Shown here piece after piece: positions 30,815 through 37,766 of a DNA stretch of 42,880 nucleotides; within the stretch, counting starts at the first letter, position 1, and each line of letters opens with the position of its first letter. Source of the stretch: a virus. Location: IMG/VR virus record IMGVR_UViG_3300044712_000477, positions 1-42,880 of that record. One strand, given 5' to 3'. The translations under genes were made by a program, and so were the position numbers. Under the pieces are notes generated by a model. The model was not told where the DNA came from and searched no databases. It saw only the letters and a program-made list of their open reading frames with translations.

Positions 30815-31404
30815 ACCGGCACCACCTTCTGATATTGCCTGAGCAGACTCTTGAACTCGTCCGTCAGGTCGGAAGTAATAAAGGTCACGTTCTCGCCGCC
30901 GATAACCTTCGAGGATATCCCGATGCGGTCCCGTTCTTTGTATTTACGTGCAACCAGGTCAACGGTGACCTGTGCTATATCAAGCGGGATGGAAGTATAC
31001 CCCGCAGTGTAGGCAAGTTTGACGTTGTTCATGCCAAGGTGAAACCGGTAGCCTATGAGCTTAACCGCAGTCGGGTTGTAGACATACCCGGCAGCGCCAG
31101 GAGTAATAGAAACAGGTATCTCCTGACCATCCACCACCACCTGAGAAACGGCGGTGACCGGGTAGGCCGCGAACACCATTGCATGACCTCCTGACCCGTC
31201 CCGATATTCGGTGTAGGATGCCGACTTAAACACCCGGTTCAGGTGGCTCTGAATAAACGTGCTGGCCGCTGTGATCAGCCGAGTCAACAGGATTACCGTT
31301 GCATCGGTGTTGTCGATCACAGCAGGCGTGCCGGTCGTCTTGAGGGTGATCCCCAGGAAACCGGCCACGTCCTGCAAAGTTGTCAGGTCAAGGGCGTCTG
31401 CCAT
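30811..31404 (-). CDS. Head-tail connector, gp6-like (197 aa)
   Basis: Helical N-terminal part (LTTLQDVAGFLGIT, VILLTRLITAASTFIQSHLNRVF), a beta-hairpin with the YTEYRDGSGGHAMVF-type strand, then LAYTAGYTSIPLDIAQVTVDLVARKYKERDRIG, characteristic of HK97 gp6-like connector proteins. It forms the ring below the portal. Its start directly follows the small capsid-associated gene, sharing a base with that gene's stop. Confidence 0.82.
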   Translation of the reverse strand: MADALDLTTLQDVAGFLGITLKTTGTPAVIDNTDATVILLTRLITAASTFIQSHLNRVFKSASYTEYRDGSGGHAMVFAAYPVTAVSQVVVDGQEIPVSITPGAAGYVYNPTAVKLIGYRFHLGMNNVKLAYTAGYTSIPLDIAQVTVDLVARKYKERDRIGISSKVIGGENVTFITSDLTDEFKSLLRQYQKVVPV

Positions 31405-31604
31405 TAGAGTTTAGCCTTCTTTTCCTTCGCTTCTGCTTCAGCCTTCTTTTCCTTCGGTTCTTCTTTATAAAGTTCGAAACCGTGAGTCTTGGCGTCTTCC
31501 ACGCCATCTTCAGGCACTTCGACCAGGCCGTTTTCGTCGGTCGCGTAAAATTCGCCATCGAACCCAAGCCCGCCTGATCCTGTTGGAGATTTCATCAGCA
31601 CCAT
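31404..31604 (-). CDS. Small head-associated protein (66 aa)
   Basis: Contains the short fold GEFYATDENGLVEVPEDGVEDAKTHGFELY, the same 'NGxVxVPxxxxxDxxxxGF' pattern as the secreted protein at 34926-35276, followed by a Lys/Glu/Ala tail. Small phage proteins with this pattern are usual near capsid genes and are thought to be head closure or decoration proteins. A good AAGGGGT site precedes the ATG. It lies after the capsid terminator. Confidence 0.6.
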   Translation of the reverse strand: MVLMKSPTGSGGLGFDGEFYATDENGLVEVPEDGVEDAKTHGFELYKEEPKEKKAEAEAKEKKAKL

Positions 31605-31638
31605 GGTTTACCCCTTCTGCTGTGTATTTCCCTTTTTC

Positions 31639-31680
31639 AAAAAAGACGGGCAGGGTAAGGAGAGAGAACCCCTGCCCGTC
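31639..31680 (-). terminator. Strong intrinsic terminator after the capsid gene
   Basis: GACGGGCAGGG (31645-31655) and CCCTGCCCGTC (31670-31680) form a perfect 11-bp GC-rich stem with a 14-nt loop. On the minus strand it is followed by six T's (31639-31644). It lies 31 nt after the capsid stop, so it would reduce transcription of connector and tail genes relative to the capsid, or require antitermination. Confidence 0.9.
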
Positions 31681-31710
31681 ATCCCACTAGGCCGCAATGG
31701 AGGAAGCGAC

Positions 31711-33285
31711 TTAGTGACCCGGAGCGATATTCCTGATGATGCCGAAGGCGGGCGGGAAGTAGTTTTTGAGTACGCCATCGAAGTACACGCCATACTCGTA
31801 CTTGCGGGTCTTGATCGGCCATTCGATCTGATAGTAGTCTCTGCGCAGGTGCTTCAGAACGATAGAGCCGACGTCATTCAACGGATACGGAATGCTGTTG
31901 GACCAGAACATGATTGTCCCGGAGGGCATATTCGGGTGGACGGTAACCTTTACGTGCTTGTTGGTGATCACGTTCAGGATGCTGCCCACGACCACCCCGG
32001 CCTCGATGGTTCCGAGGTTGTTGGCGTCCATGGTGAACCGGTACAGCGGAGCGCCGCCGTTGGCTATGATGATGGTGTTCATGTCGATCAGCTGCTGCGC
32101 GTTGACAAAAATCTCGTCAGGAGACAGCCGGTAGTTGTTCCAGAAACTCGCAAACGCGGTATCAATTTCAGCAATCCCGCCCGCGCCGTTTGAGGTCAAC
32201 TTGGTCCCGGTTCCAGGAGTCCCGGTTGCGAGGTCGGCGAAATACGCGCCGGAACCGGTCTTCATGATCTGGCTGAGCATCCCGTCATAGACATAGGCAT
32301 TCTTGCTGTTGTCGCTGGCGGTGATCGCACTGAACGGCTGCGCAGTGCTATCGGCTGCTGCGCTGAATACCGCACTGTTGATGGTGGTGACGGCAGTCAG
32401 GTAGAGAGAAGCCGCAGCGTTGGCCGCACCAAAGAACCAGGCGTAGGCAACGGCACCGACTACCGGCGCGACTGTAGCCGCGATTTTGTGCGTTGCGTTG
32501 CCATCGCTGGCAGTGGTTGCGGTCCCGATTGCAGAAGGTCTGCCCACGCCGCCGCCGAATGCTATCGCCTGGCCATCGGCCCCGGTGATGGAATACTGTG
32601 AGGTCAGGAAGTTGCCGCCGGTGGTGTAGTTGGCGAAGGAAATCGCCTGGCCGACCTGGCCGTTATTGACAGCGGCAATCTGCTGATAGCCAGCCAGGGA
32701 CAGTGCCACGCAGCCGACATAGTAAGGAGTCGCAGCCGCAAGTGTGCCGCCAGTTGTCACGTCGGAAACGGTCGGAGTAGGGGTAGCGCTGCCACCGTTG
32801 ATGCCAAGGGTGCCGTTGCCGCCCAGGTCAAGGAATTCCTCCTGGATCATGGTGGCCTGGAGCAACTGAGTTACCGCCAGGGCTTTCAGATCCTCGAAGT
32901 TCTTGGACGCGTAATCGGCCTCAAAGGTCAGGTAGTTTTCCAGGCCGAGTGATACAAACTTGGCGAGGTAGTCAGCGGTGGCCTGTGCCATTACGCCGCC
33001 GCGCTGCCCTTCAGGGACGCCGATCTGGAGCATGGCGGTGTTGATACCGGTTACTGCTCTCCAGTTGCTCTGAATGCCGTAGCCGTCGGCACGCCGGGCG
33101 ATACGGTTGCGGAGCGGTGTCAGGATCGGATAGAGTTTTTTCGAAGGTGCTTCCAGGTCATAGGCAATGAGGCCGCTGGTAGCCGTCGCAGGCTGAGTGA
33201 AAGCACGGACTACATCATCGGGGATAGGCGTTTTCTGCGCCTGCGAAACCAGTTCAATGGTTTCCTGGGTAGGATTGACGTTCAT
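31711..33285 (-). CDS. Major capsid protein with inserted Ig-like domain (524 aa)
   Basis: An HK97-fold capsid protein. N-arm and P-domain parts (LRNRIARRADGYGIQSNWRAVTGI, EGQRGGVMAQATADYLAKFVSLGLENYLTFEAD) and the C-terminal part (SPDEIFVNAQQLIDMNTIIIANGG, RRDYYQIEWPIKTRKYEYGVYFDGVLKNYFPPAFG) are separated by about 170 residues of beta-rich insert (roughly 158-325, with YYVGCVALSLAGYQ and AVAYAWFFGAANAAASLYLTAVTT) that looks like two Ig/FN3-like units. Such inserts decorate the capsid surface. The gene is preceded by two hairpins and followed by a terminator, which fits high expression. Confidence 0.85.
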   Translation of the reverse strand: MNVNPTQETIELVSQAQKTPIPDDVVRAFTQPATATSGLIAYDLEAPSKKLYPILTPLRNRIARRADGYGIQSNWRAVTGINTAMLQIGVPEGQRGGVMAQATADYLAKFVSLGLENYLTFEADYASKNFEDLKALAVTQLLQATMIQEEFLDLGGNGTLGINGGSATPTPTVSDVTTGGTLAAATPYYVGCVALSLAGYQQIAAVNNGQVGQAISFANYTTGGNFLTSQYSITGADGQAIAFGGGVGRPSAIGTATTASDGNATHKIAATVAPVVGAVAYAWFFGAANAAASLYLTAVTTINSAVFSAAADSTAQPFSAITASDNSKNAYVYDGMLSQIMKTGSGAYFADLATGTPGTGTKLTSNGAGGIAEIDTAFASFWNNYRLSPDEIFVNAQQLIDMNTIIIANGGAPLYRFTMDANNLGTIEAGVVVGSILNVITNKHVKVTVHPNMPSGTIMFWSNSIPYPLNDVGSIVLKHLRRDYYQIEWPIKTRKYEYGVYFDGVLKNYFPPAFGIIRNIAPGH

Positions 33286-33301
33286 GTTGTTTGCTCCTTC
33301 G

Positions 33302-33321
33302 GACCTGTCATCACGACGGTC
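33302..33321 (-). promoter_or_regulatory. GUGAU-loop hairpin upstream of the capsid gene
   Basis: GACC-T-GTC (33302-33309) pairs with GACGGTC (33315-33321) over the loop ATCAC, with one bulged base, 17 nt before the capsid start codon. Sequence and shape match the hairpins at 29736 and 37693. Confidence 0.6.
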
Positions 33322-33331
33322 TGATTTTTTC

Positions 33332-33352
33332 GGCCCTGTCTCTCGACGGTCC
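33332..33352 (-). promoter_or_regulatory. Second, variant hairpin upstream of the capsid gene
   Basis: GGCCC-T-GTC (33332-33340) pairs with GACGGTCC (33345-33352) over a four-base loop that is GAGA on the minus strand, with one mismatch and a bulge. It is a tandem variant of the hairpin at 33302, with a GNRA-type tetraloop instead of GTGAT. Confidence 0.5.
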
Positions 33353-33364
33353 TTATTTGGGGAT

Positions 33365-34633
33365 TTACCTCACTCGTATAATTTGCGGGCTCATCTGCGC
33401 CCGTTTGACCAGTTCGAGAGCTGCTTGCTCAGGGGGGAGGCTCTCGATTCTCTTGACTTCCGCTTCCTCTTCGAGTCGCTTGACGCCTGCCGTGTCGTCT
33501 TCCTTGTCCACTACCAGCAATTTACCCTTTGCCGGTTCGGGCTGTGCTTCCAGTTCTACGACACGCTGCACCAGCGCTTCCTTTTCCCCCTTGAGTGTTT
33601 CGTTTTCCCCTGACAGCCTCTTCACGTCGTCTTCAAGGACCGCAAGGCGCTGAACATCGTCATCCTCGCCTGCTGCCTTCTCGACTTTTCCTGCTTCCGC
33701 ACAGCGGTCGCACATGGTGACGCCCATATCTCTCAGGCAATCGCGGATGGTGTTCAGGCGCTCCATGTCCTCGGCAGAGTGGCGCGATCCGGCTCGGGTG
33801 ATGTCGACCGGGGTGTTGACTGCCGTCTTAATGCGGTCGATCTGACCGTCTGACAGGTCGGCGCCTTCAGGGGAGCAAACGGCGAACCGGAGCACTTCAT
33901 TATCTGCGCCGGCGGCAAGCTCCATGATCGACATTTCGCCTGGAGTCCATGTCCCGACCGTGGTGTTTTCCTTGAGTTCTGACACAACGAACTTCTTCAA
34001 TGCCTCAATGGCTGTTTTGAGCGCCGTAACCTGTTCTTCAGCTTCAGGATGCGCCCCATTGTCGGCCTCGGATTGTTCCCAGTTCATAAGCCAGGTTATT
34101 GTTTCCAGTGCGCTCAGTGCTGTTTTAGAGTCGCAAATTTCTTCACCTGCATACCGTTTGATTTCCGGTTCAGATGTTTTTACTTCGGTATCCATACTGT
34201 TTTCCTCCCCGAAAATCCGGTATGCGTCAATAACGCATTCGGGATTTGATGGTCTGTCAACAAGACTGATTTCCGTTATTTCCTTAAGGAATATCCGGCT
34301 ATCCTTCTCGTAGTCCTTCTTTGCCCCTATCGAAAAGCCCTTGTAGACTTTTTCCTTGCACTTCAATTGTGCTGTCGGGTCGACAACCTTGGCCGCGATA
34401 TAGAGGCCCTTATCATCAACCGTGGCTTCCTCGGTAGTTCCCGCTGCCTTCAGGTCGTGCATCTCCCGGATGTTGGCAAACCGCATGTACTCAGGCAGGC
34501 ACTTCTTGACGCTGTTCAGGTCTATCACCGTGCCGTAAGAGTCGATTGCTTCAGTCGTTGCATAGCCGTAGGCTGTGTTCGTGTCCTCGTCGTACCGGGC
34601 TATGTCGACATAGATGTTGTGCTTACTTCCCAT
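33365..34633 (-). CDS. Prohead protease fused to scaffold (422 aa)
   Basis: Residues 1-135 are an XkdF/HK97-type prohead serine protease: YGYATTEAIDSYGTVIDLNSVK, His59 in REMHDLKAAGT, Ser101 in YKGFSIGAKK, then EITEISLVDRPSNPEC. The rest is acidic and helical, with a clear coiled coil near 330-375 (VLEDDVKRLSGENETLKGEKEALVQRVVELEAQ), as expected for a scaffold that is digested during maturation. It lies upstream of the capsid gene. CxxC at about 308-311 (MCDRC) is an added feature of unknown meaning. Confidence 0.82.
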   Translation of the reverse strand: MGSKHNIYVDIARYDEDTNTAYGYATTEAIDSYGTVIDLNSVKKCLPEYMRFANIREMHDLKAAGTTEEATVDDKGLYIAAKVVDPTAQLKCKEKVYKGFSIGAKKDYEKDSRIFLKEITEISLVDRPSNPECVIDAYRIFGEENSMDTEVKTSEPEIKRYAGEEICDSKTALSALETITWLMNWEQSEADNGAHPEAEEQVTALKTAIEALKKFVVSELKENTTVGTWTPGEMSIMELAAGADNEVLRFAVCSPEGADLSDGQIDRIKTAVNTPVDITRAGSRHSAEDMERLNTIRDCLRDMGVTMCDRCAEAGKVEKAAGEDDDVQRLAVLEDDVKRLSGENETLKGEKEALVQRVVELEAQPEPAKGKLLVVDKEDDTAGVKRLEEEAEVKRIESLPPEQAALELVKRAQMSPQIIRVR

Positions 34634-34640
34634 GCGTCAC

Positions 34641-34910
34641 CTACTTCAGGTCATCAGTACGCCGCTTGTGGAATCCCACCAGGGCGTCGTGTGACCCTTC
34701 AAGGGTTGCCAGCCTGGAGTCCAGGCGGGCTGTTTCTCTGATGGTCTGCTCGTGCTTCTGAAACAGCGAGTCAATCAGCTTCTGAAACCTGTTGAGCGTG
34801 TCGTCCAGCTTTGCGATATTGCGATTGAATAGCCAGCCGACAATGGCGATTGCCATCACAACGACCATCACCAGAAACCACGGCGGGACTGCCTTCAGGA
34901 AGTCGGTCAC
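34641..34910 (-). CDS. Single-span membrane protein with coiled coil (89 aa)
   Basis: Residues 10-28 (PWFLVMVVVMAIAIVGWLF) form a transmembrane helix; the rest is a heptad-patterned soluble helix (LDDTLNRFQKLIDSLFQKHEQTIRETARLDSRLATLEG). It starts with GTG preceded by GGGAGG. The shape fits an inner spanin or a lysis/host-takeover protein, but its place between protease and portal genes is unusual for lysis. Function unknown. Confidence 0.6.
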   Translation of the reverse strand: MTDFLKAVPPWFLVMVVVMAIAIVGWLFNRNIAKLDDTLNRFQKLIDSLFQKHEQTIRETARLDSRLATLEGSHDALVGFHKRRTDDLK

Positions 34911-34925
34911 GGTCGGCCTCCCTTA

Positions 34926-35276
34926 TTACTTCAGCTGGAACATCTGCTTGGTCTGGTTCGTGGACACACACAGGAAGGCTTTCGAGTAGTCGGAACTCAT
35001 CGACCACGCGCCTTTCGTGCAGCTCGTTGATGCTGTCGGCCAGGACTTGACCACGATCACGAACCCGGCCCTTAGAAAGTCGTCAATCCTTCGATCCGGA
35101 ACGGTAACCTGGCCGTTTGCGTCCGGGGTGTACACATTGCCGTCACGGTCGGTATACTTGGCAACGCCCGACGGGAATGCAACAGTGGTGGACGCCTGGC
35201 TGATCAGCGGGAACATGGTCAGTGCGGCAATCGCCAAGAACATCAAGCAAACCAGCGCGGTATAGAATTTTTTCAT
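34926..35276 (-). CDS. Secreted 'NGxVxVP' protein (116 aa)
   Basis: A Sec signal peptide (MKKFYTALVCLMFLAIAALTMFPLISQAS) is followed by VAKYTDRDGNVYTPDANGQVTVPDRRIDDFLRAGFVIV and a C-terminal part ending CVSTNQTKQMFQLK. The middle pattern is shared with the cytosolic head-associated protein at 31404-31604, so the two appear to be related folds, one with a signal peptide. I chose the ATG at 35274-35276, 7 nt after AGGAG. It sits between the membrane protein and the portal gene. Confidence 0.6.
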   Translation of the reverse strand: MKKFYTALVCLMFLAIAALTMFPLISQASTTVAFPSGVAKYTDRDGNVYTPDANGQVTVPDRRIDDFLRAGFVIVVKSWPTASTSCTKGAWSMSSDYSKAFLCVSTNQTKQMFQLK

Positions 35277-35321
35277 GGTCATTCTCCTCCCTGCCCGCAA
35301 CAGGGCAGCATCAGGTTATCG

Positions 35322-37667
35322 TTATTCGGGGCTTGCCCCTGTTTCTTCTTCGTCCATCACGACCGGAATGCAATCACAGACACAACGAGGATGGGCGGGC
35401 GCGGTGTCGGAGCCGTCAGGGAAAACATCATCTAAACCAATAACCCCAGCCGATTCGTTTTCATCACATTCATCTTCCTCTTGTTCTCCGTGCTCACTCC
35501 CTACCAGCCACTCTTTTCCAGTCACTATCCCGCTTGCCCGATATGCCGCCATGTTTCCTTCTGAGTCGGCAAAAGCAACTTCCGTCCTGGCTATCATCTC
35601 GGCCCTGCTGTCGCTAAAGGCCGTCGAGCCCTTGATCTCTGTTTCCAGCTTCTGAGTGCTCCAGCCTTCTTCAACCGCATCTGATACGGTAGAGCGGAGC
35701 ATATCGCGGGTACTACCGGTAATCGACCATTCCGCGTCGGGGTTCTCTATCCAGTCGGGATTTTCCTTGGTCCCGATGTTCCTCATCCCTACCAGTTCAG
35801 CGCCCCGATCTTCCGCGTACTCAAGCGCCCGCGTGTTCATCAGGTTGGTGATGTTCTCTTCAGGTTCAAAATTGATCTGGATGAATCCCTCAGACGCGCC
35901 ATCAGCAAAAACTCTTTCCAGCACTTCACATGCCGGTTCTATCAGGTCGGACCAGTTTTTAAAATCCAGTGCTTCAACGATCCGGGCAACGATCCCGTCT
36001 TGTTCTAGTGAGCCCTTCAGGGTCTCGTATGCTCCAGTAACCTGAGCGGCGGCCTCTTCGCTGCGTTCGTTCAGAAAGTCAATGAGGATTGCCCGCAGTT
36101 CCTTCCTGGTCTTGGCTATTACCGGTCGGTCCCGGTCGATACGGGGAATGGACTTTTTTTTTACTCGTTCAATTCGTTCAACATCCGGCGTCGAAACTTT
36201 CTGAACCGCTCCATCCTTGCCCGCTCCTCCCGATCCTCCAGCTGCTGCTTTTCCTGGTCCGTCGGCTGCGTCGGGCTTGAACTTTTTGTCCTTGGCAGTA
36301 TCAGTATTGCCAGCACTGCCAGCACTTGAGTTGCCAGTACCAGGATTGCTATTTTCATCGTTCCCCCCTGGACTACTCATCACGGGCGGCAACGGCTTCT
36401 CCGGTGCCGGTCCTTCCAGCCCTAAGCGGTCTCGCACTTCCTCTGGACTTACCACATACGTCGCGAGATAAATCTGGTCGACCTGCGCCTGTACCAGCGG
36501 GTCAACGTCTTTCGGCTGTTCATACGAGCATTCGAGGTCCTGGTAACCGAAATACTTCCAGATGATCATATCGACCAAGCCCTTGACCCAGGCCAAAATA
36601 GGCGCGTTACCCTGCTCCTTGGCTGCCTCGCTTGCATTTTCTGCCGTGGCCCGGTTCATCTGCTTGATAAACGGTGTCGGCTCTCGTCCGAAGGCGAAAC
36701 AGGTCACTCGGGCAAGCCATTCGTCGTACTCGTCCTTGAGCGCCTTTTCCTTGGTGTCGATCACCTGAGCGCCGCCCGGAATAAACCGCGCACCTCGGCG
36801 GGCGGCTGTGTTCCCGGTCAGGATAGAGTCCCAGAAATCCTGAAACGCCTTGATCTGGTCAGGGTTCCACTCAGGCGGGCAGCCGATGATCGAATCAGGC
36901 GTGTTGCCGTCGGTGTAGTACTGAAGCTGGTGCAGCTGCCGCCGTATGGCGATGTTGACCGTGATGATGATCTGCTCGACCGGCGAGTAGCCGTAAACGC
37001 GATTGCTGCGCTTATTGCGCGGGAAATAGATCAGCTTATCAGCCGAGTAGTCCACTGCCGGAACGCCCTTGATGTACTGCTGATATGCCGGGTCAGGGGG
37101 CAGGGGAGTGCGGCCCGACTCGTCCATGACTCGCTTGATCAGCGCACCGTCCATGATGTCGAGGGCGTAAGGCTTGCCACCCTTGGTCATGCGCGGGTAG
37201 ATCGTGGCCGCGTCGATAACCAGCATATCCTCAAGCACCTGTCTCAACCACTGCTGCCATGGGTGCTGACGGTCGGGGAAGGCAAGGAATTCTTGGACCT
37301 CTTTGCAGCGTGCGTCCTCTTCTGCGTCAACGTCCTTCGGCTTGATCTTGAATTCGACAAGGCAAATCTGGTCCTTGACGGTTTCGATTACCAGGCGCAG
37401 TAGGTCATAAGAGTCGGCCAGGGTACGCAGCTGCTCAAAGGAAATCGGCTCATCCTGGCGCGGGACATAGCGCAGGTTATAACCAACGGGGTAATCCCAT
37501 TGGCGGCCCTGCATGGGCTCTTGGAATACGGGCTGGATAGGTTGACCGGGAGAAAAGGGAACGGCGTCAAGCGCCTGGCCGGGAGTTTTGCCGGATAGGA
37601 CGAACTTGACGCCGTCGATGAGGCGAGCCATAAAACTGAGATCGGTTGTCTTGCCGCCTTCTGGCAT
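35322..37667 (-). CDS. Portal protein fused to MuF-like minor head protein (781 aa)
   Basis: Residues about 40-430 are a phage portal (LRLVIETVKDQICLVEFKIK, VIDAATIYPRMTKGG, YGYSPVEQIIITVNIAIRRQ, the FGREPTPFIKQMNRATAE clip motif). A low-complexity Asn/Ser/Gly/Lys linker spans about 438-510. Residues 530-781 are a MuF/SPP1 gp7-like domain ending in the RTEVAFADSEGNMAAYRASG helix and the PAHPRCVCDCIPVV metal/Cys motif. The two are usually separate genes. In the linker there is a nested out-of-frame gene and an A9 run with a slippery heptamer that could release the portal alone. Confidence 0.88.
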   Translation of the reverse strand: MPEGGKTTDLSFMARLIDGVKFVLSGKTPGQALDAVPFSPGQPIQPVFQEPMQGRQWDYPVGYNLRYVPRQDEPISFEQLRTLADSYDLLRLVIETVKDQICLVEFKIKPKDVDAEEDARCKEVQEFLAFPDRQHPWQQWLRQVLEDMLVIDAATIYPRMTKGGKPYALDIMDGALIKRVMDESGRTPLPPDPAYQQYIKGVPAVDYSADKLIYFPRNKRSNRVYGYSPVEQIIITVNIAIRRQLHQLQYYTDGNTPDSIIGCPPEWNPDQIKAFQDFWDSILTGNTAARRGARFIPGGAQVIDTKEKALKDEYDEWLARVTCFAFGREPTPFIKQMNRATAENASEAAKEQGNAPILAWVKGLVDMIIWKYFGYQDLECSYEQPKDVDPLVQAQVDQIYLATYVVSPEEVRDRLGLEGPAPEKPLPPVMSSPGGNDENSNPGTGNSSAGSAGNTDTAKDKKFKPDAADGPGKAAAGGSGGAGKDGAVQKVSTPDVERIERVKKKSIPRIDRDRPVIAKTRKELRAILIDFLNERSEEAAAQVTGAYETLKGSLEQDGIVARIVEALDFKNWSDLIEPACEVLERVFADGASEGFIQINFEPEENITNLMNTRALEYAEDRGAELVGMRNIGTKENPDWIENPDAEWSITGSTRDMLRSTVSDAVEEGWSTQKLETEIKGSTAFSDSRAEMIARTEVAFADSEGNMAAYRASGIVTGKEWLVGSEHGEQEEDECDENESAGVIGLDDVFPDGSDTAPAHPRCVCDCIPVVMDEEETGASPE
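36154..36162 (-). other. A9 homopolymer with A-AAA-AAG slippery heptamer in the portal-MuF frame
   Basis: The minus strand reads GTA AAA AAA AAG in the portal frame, which contains A-AAA-AAG, the dnaX-type heptamer. A -1 shift here ends after 24 further codons (next -1 stop TGA), giving a portal without MuF. A homopolymer of this length may also cause transcriptional slippage, or be a sequencing error. Confidence 0.5.
36161..36358 (-). CDS. Candidate nested membrane protein in the portal-MuF linker (65 aa)
   Basis: Inside the linker of the portal-MuF gene, in the +1 frame, an ATG with a strong AGGGGGG site 5 nt upstream opens 65 codons: a transmembrane N terminus (MKIAILVLATQVLAVLAILILP) and a basic/acidic helical tail (QQLEDREERARMERFRKFRR). 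The TAA lies at the A9 run. The host frame here has an unusual excess of A/T-ending codons (GCT, ACT, AGT, AAT), as expected if this second frame were selected for. It resembles small phage lysis or inner-membrane proteins, but is not matched to a family. Confidence 0.45.
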   Translation of the reverse strand: MKIAILVLATQVLAVLAILILPRTKSSSPTQPTDQEKQQLEDREERARMERFRKFRRRMLNELNE

Positions 37668-37692
37668 TCATGCCCCGTGTGCCGCTTGTCGT

Positions 37693-37709
37693 ACTGTCAT
37701 CACGACAGT
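37693..37709 (-). promoter_or_regulatory. GUGAU-loop hairpin upstream of the portal gene
   Basis: ACTGTC (37693-37698) and GACAGT (37704-37709) form a perfect 6-bp stem with the loop ATCAC (GTGAT on the minus strand). It is 26 nt upstream of the portal start, downstream of the promoter at 37739-37766. It matches the hairpins at 29736 and 33302. Confidence 0.6.
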
Positions 37710-37738
37710 TTTCTGTACTATGAAAGGATTAACTTGAC

Positions 37739-37766
37739 AATGTACATAGCAAATGGCAAATGTCAA
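37739..37766 (-). promoter_or_regulatory. Leftward promoter before the portal gene
   Basis: On the minus strand TTGACA (37761-37766) is followed after 16 bp by TACATT (37739-37744); the -35 overlaps the terminase stop. CTTGACATTTG and ATGTACA match the early promoter at 9261-9289 exactly in both blocks. CTTGACA (37733-37739) and TGTCAAG (37761-37767) also form an inverted repeat over the site, which suggests repressor control. Confidence 0.6.
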
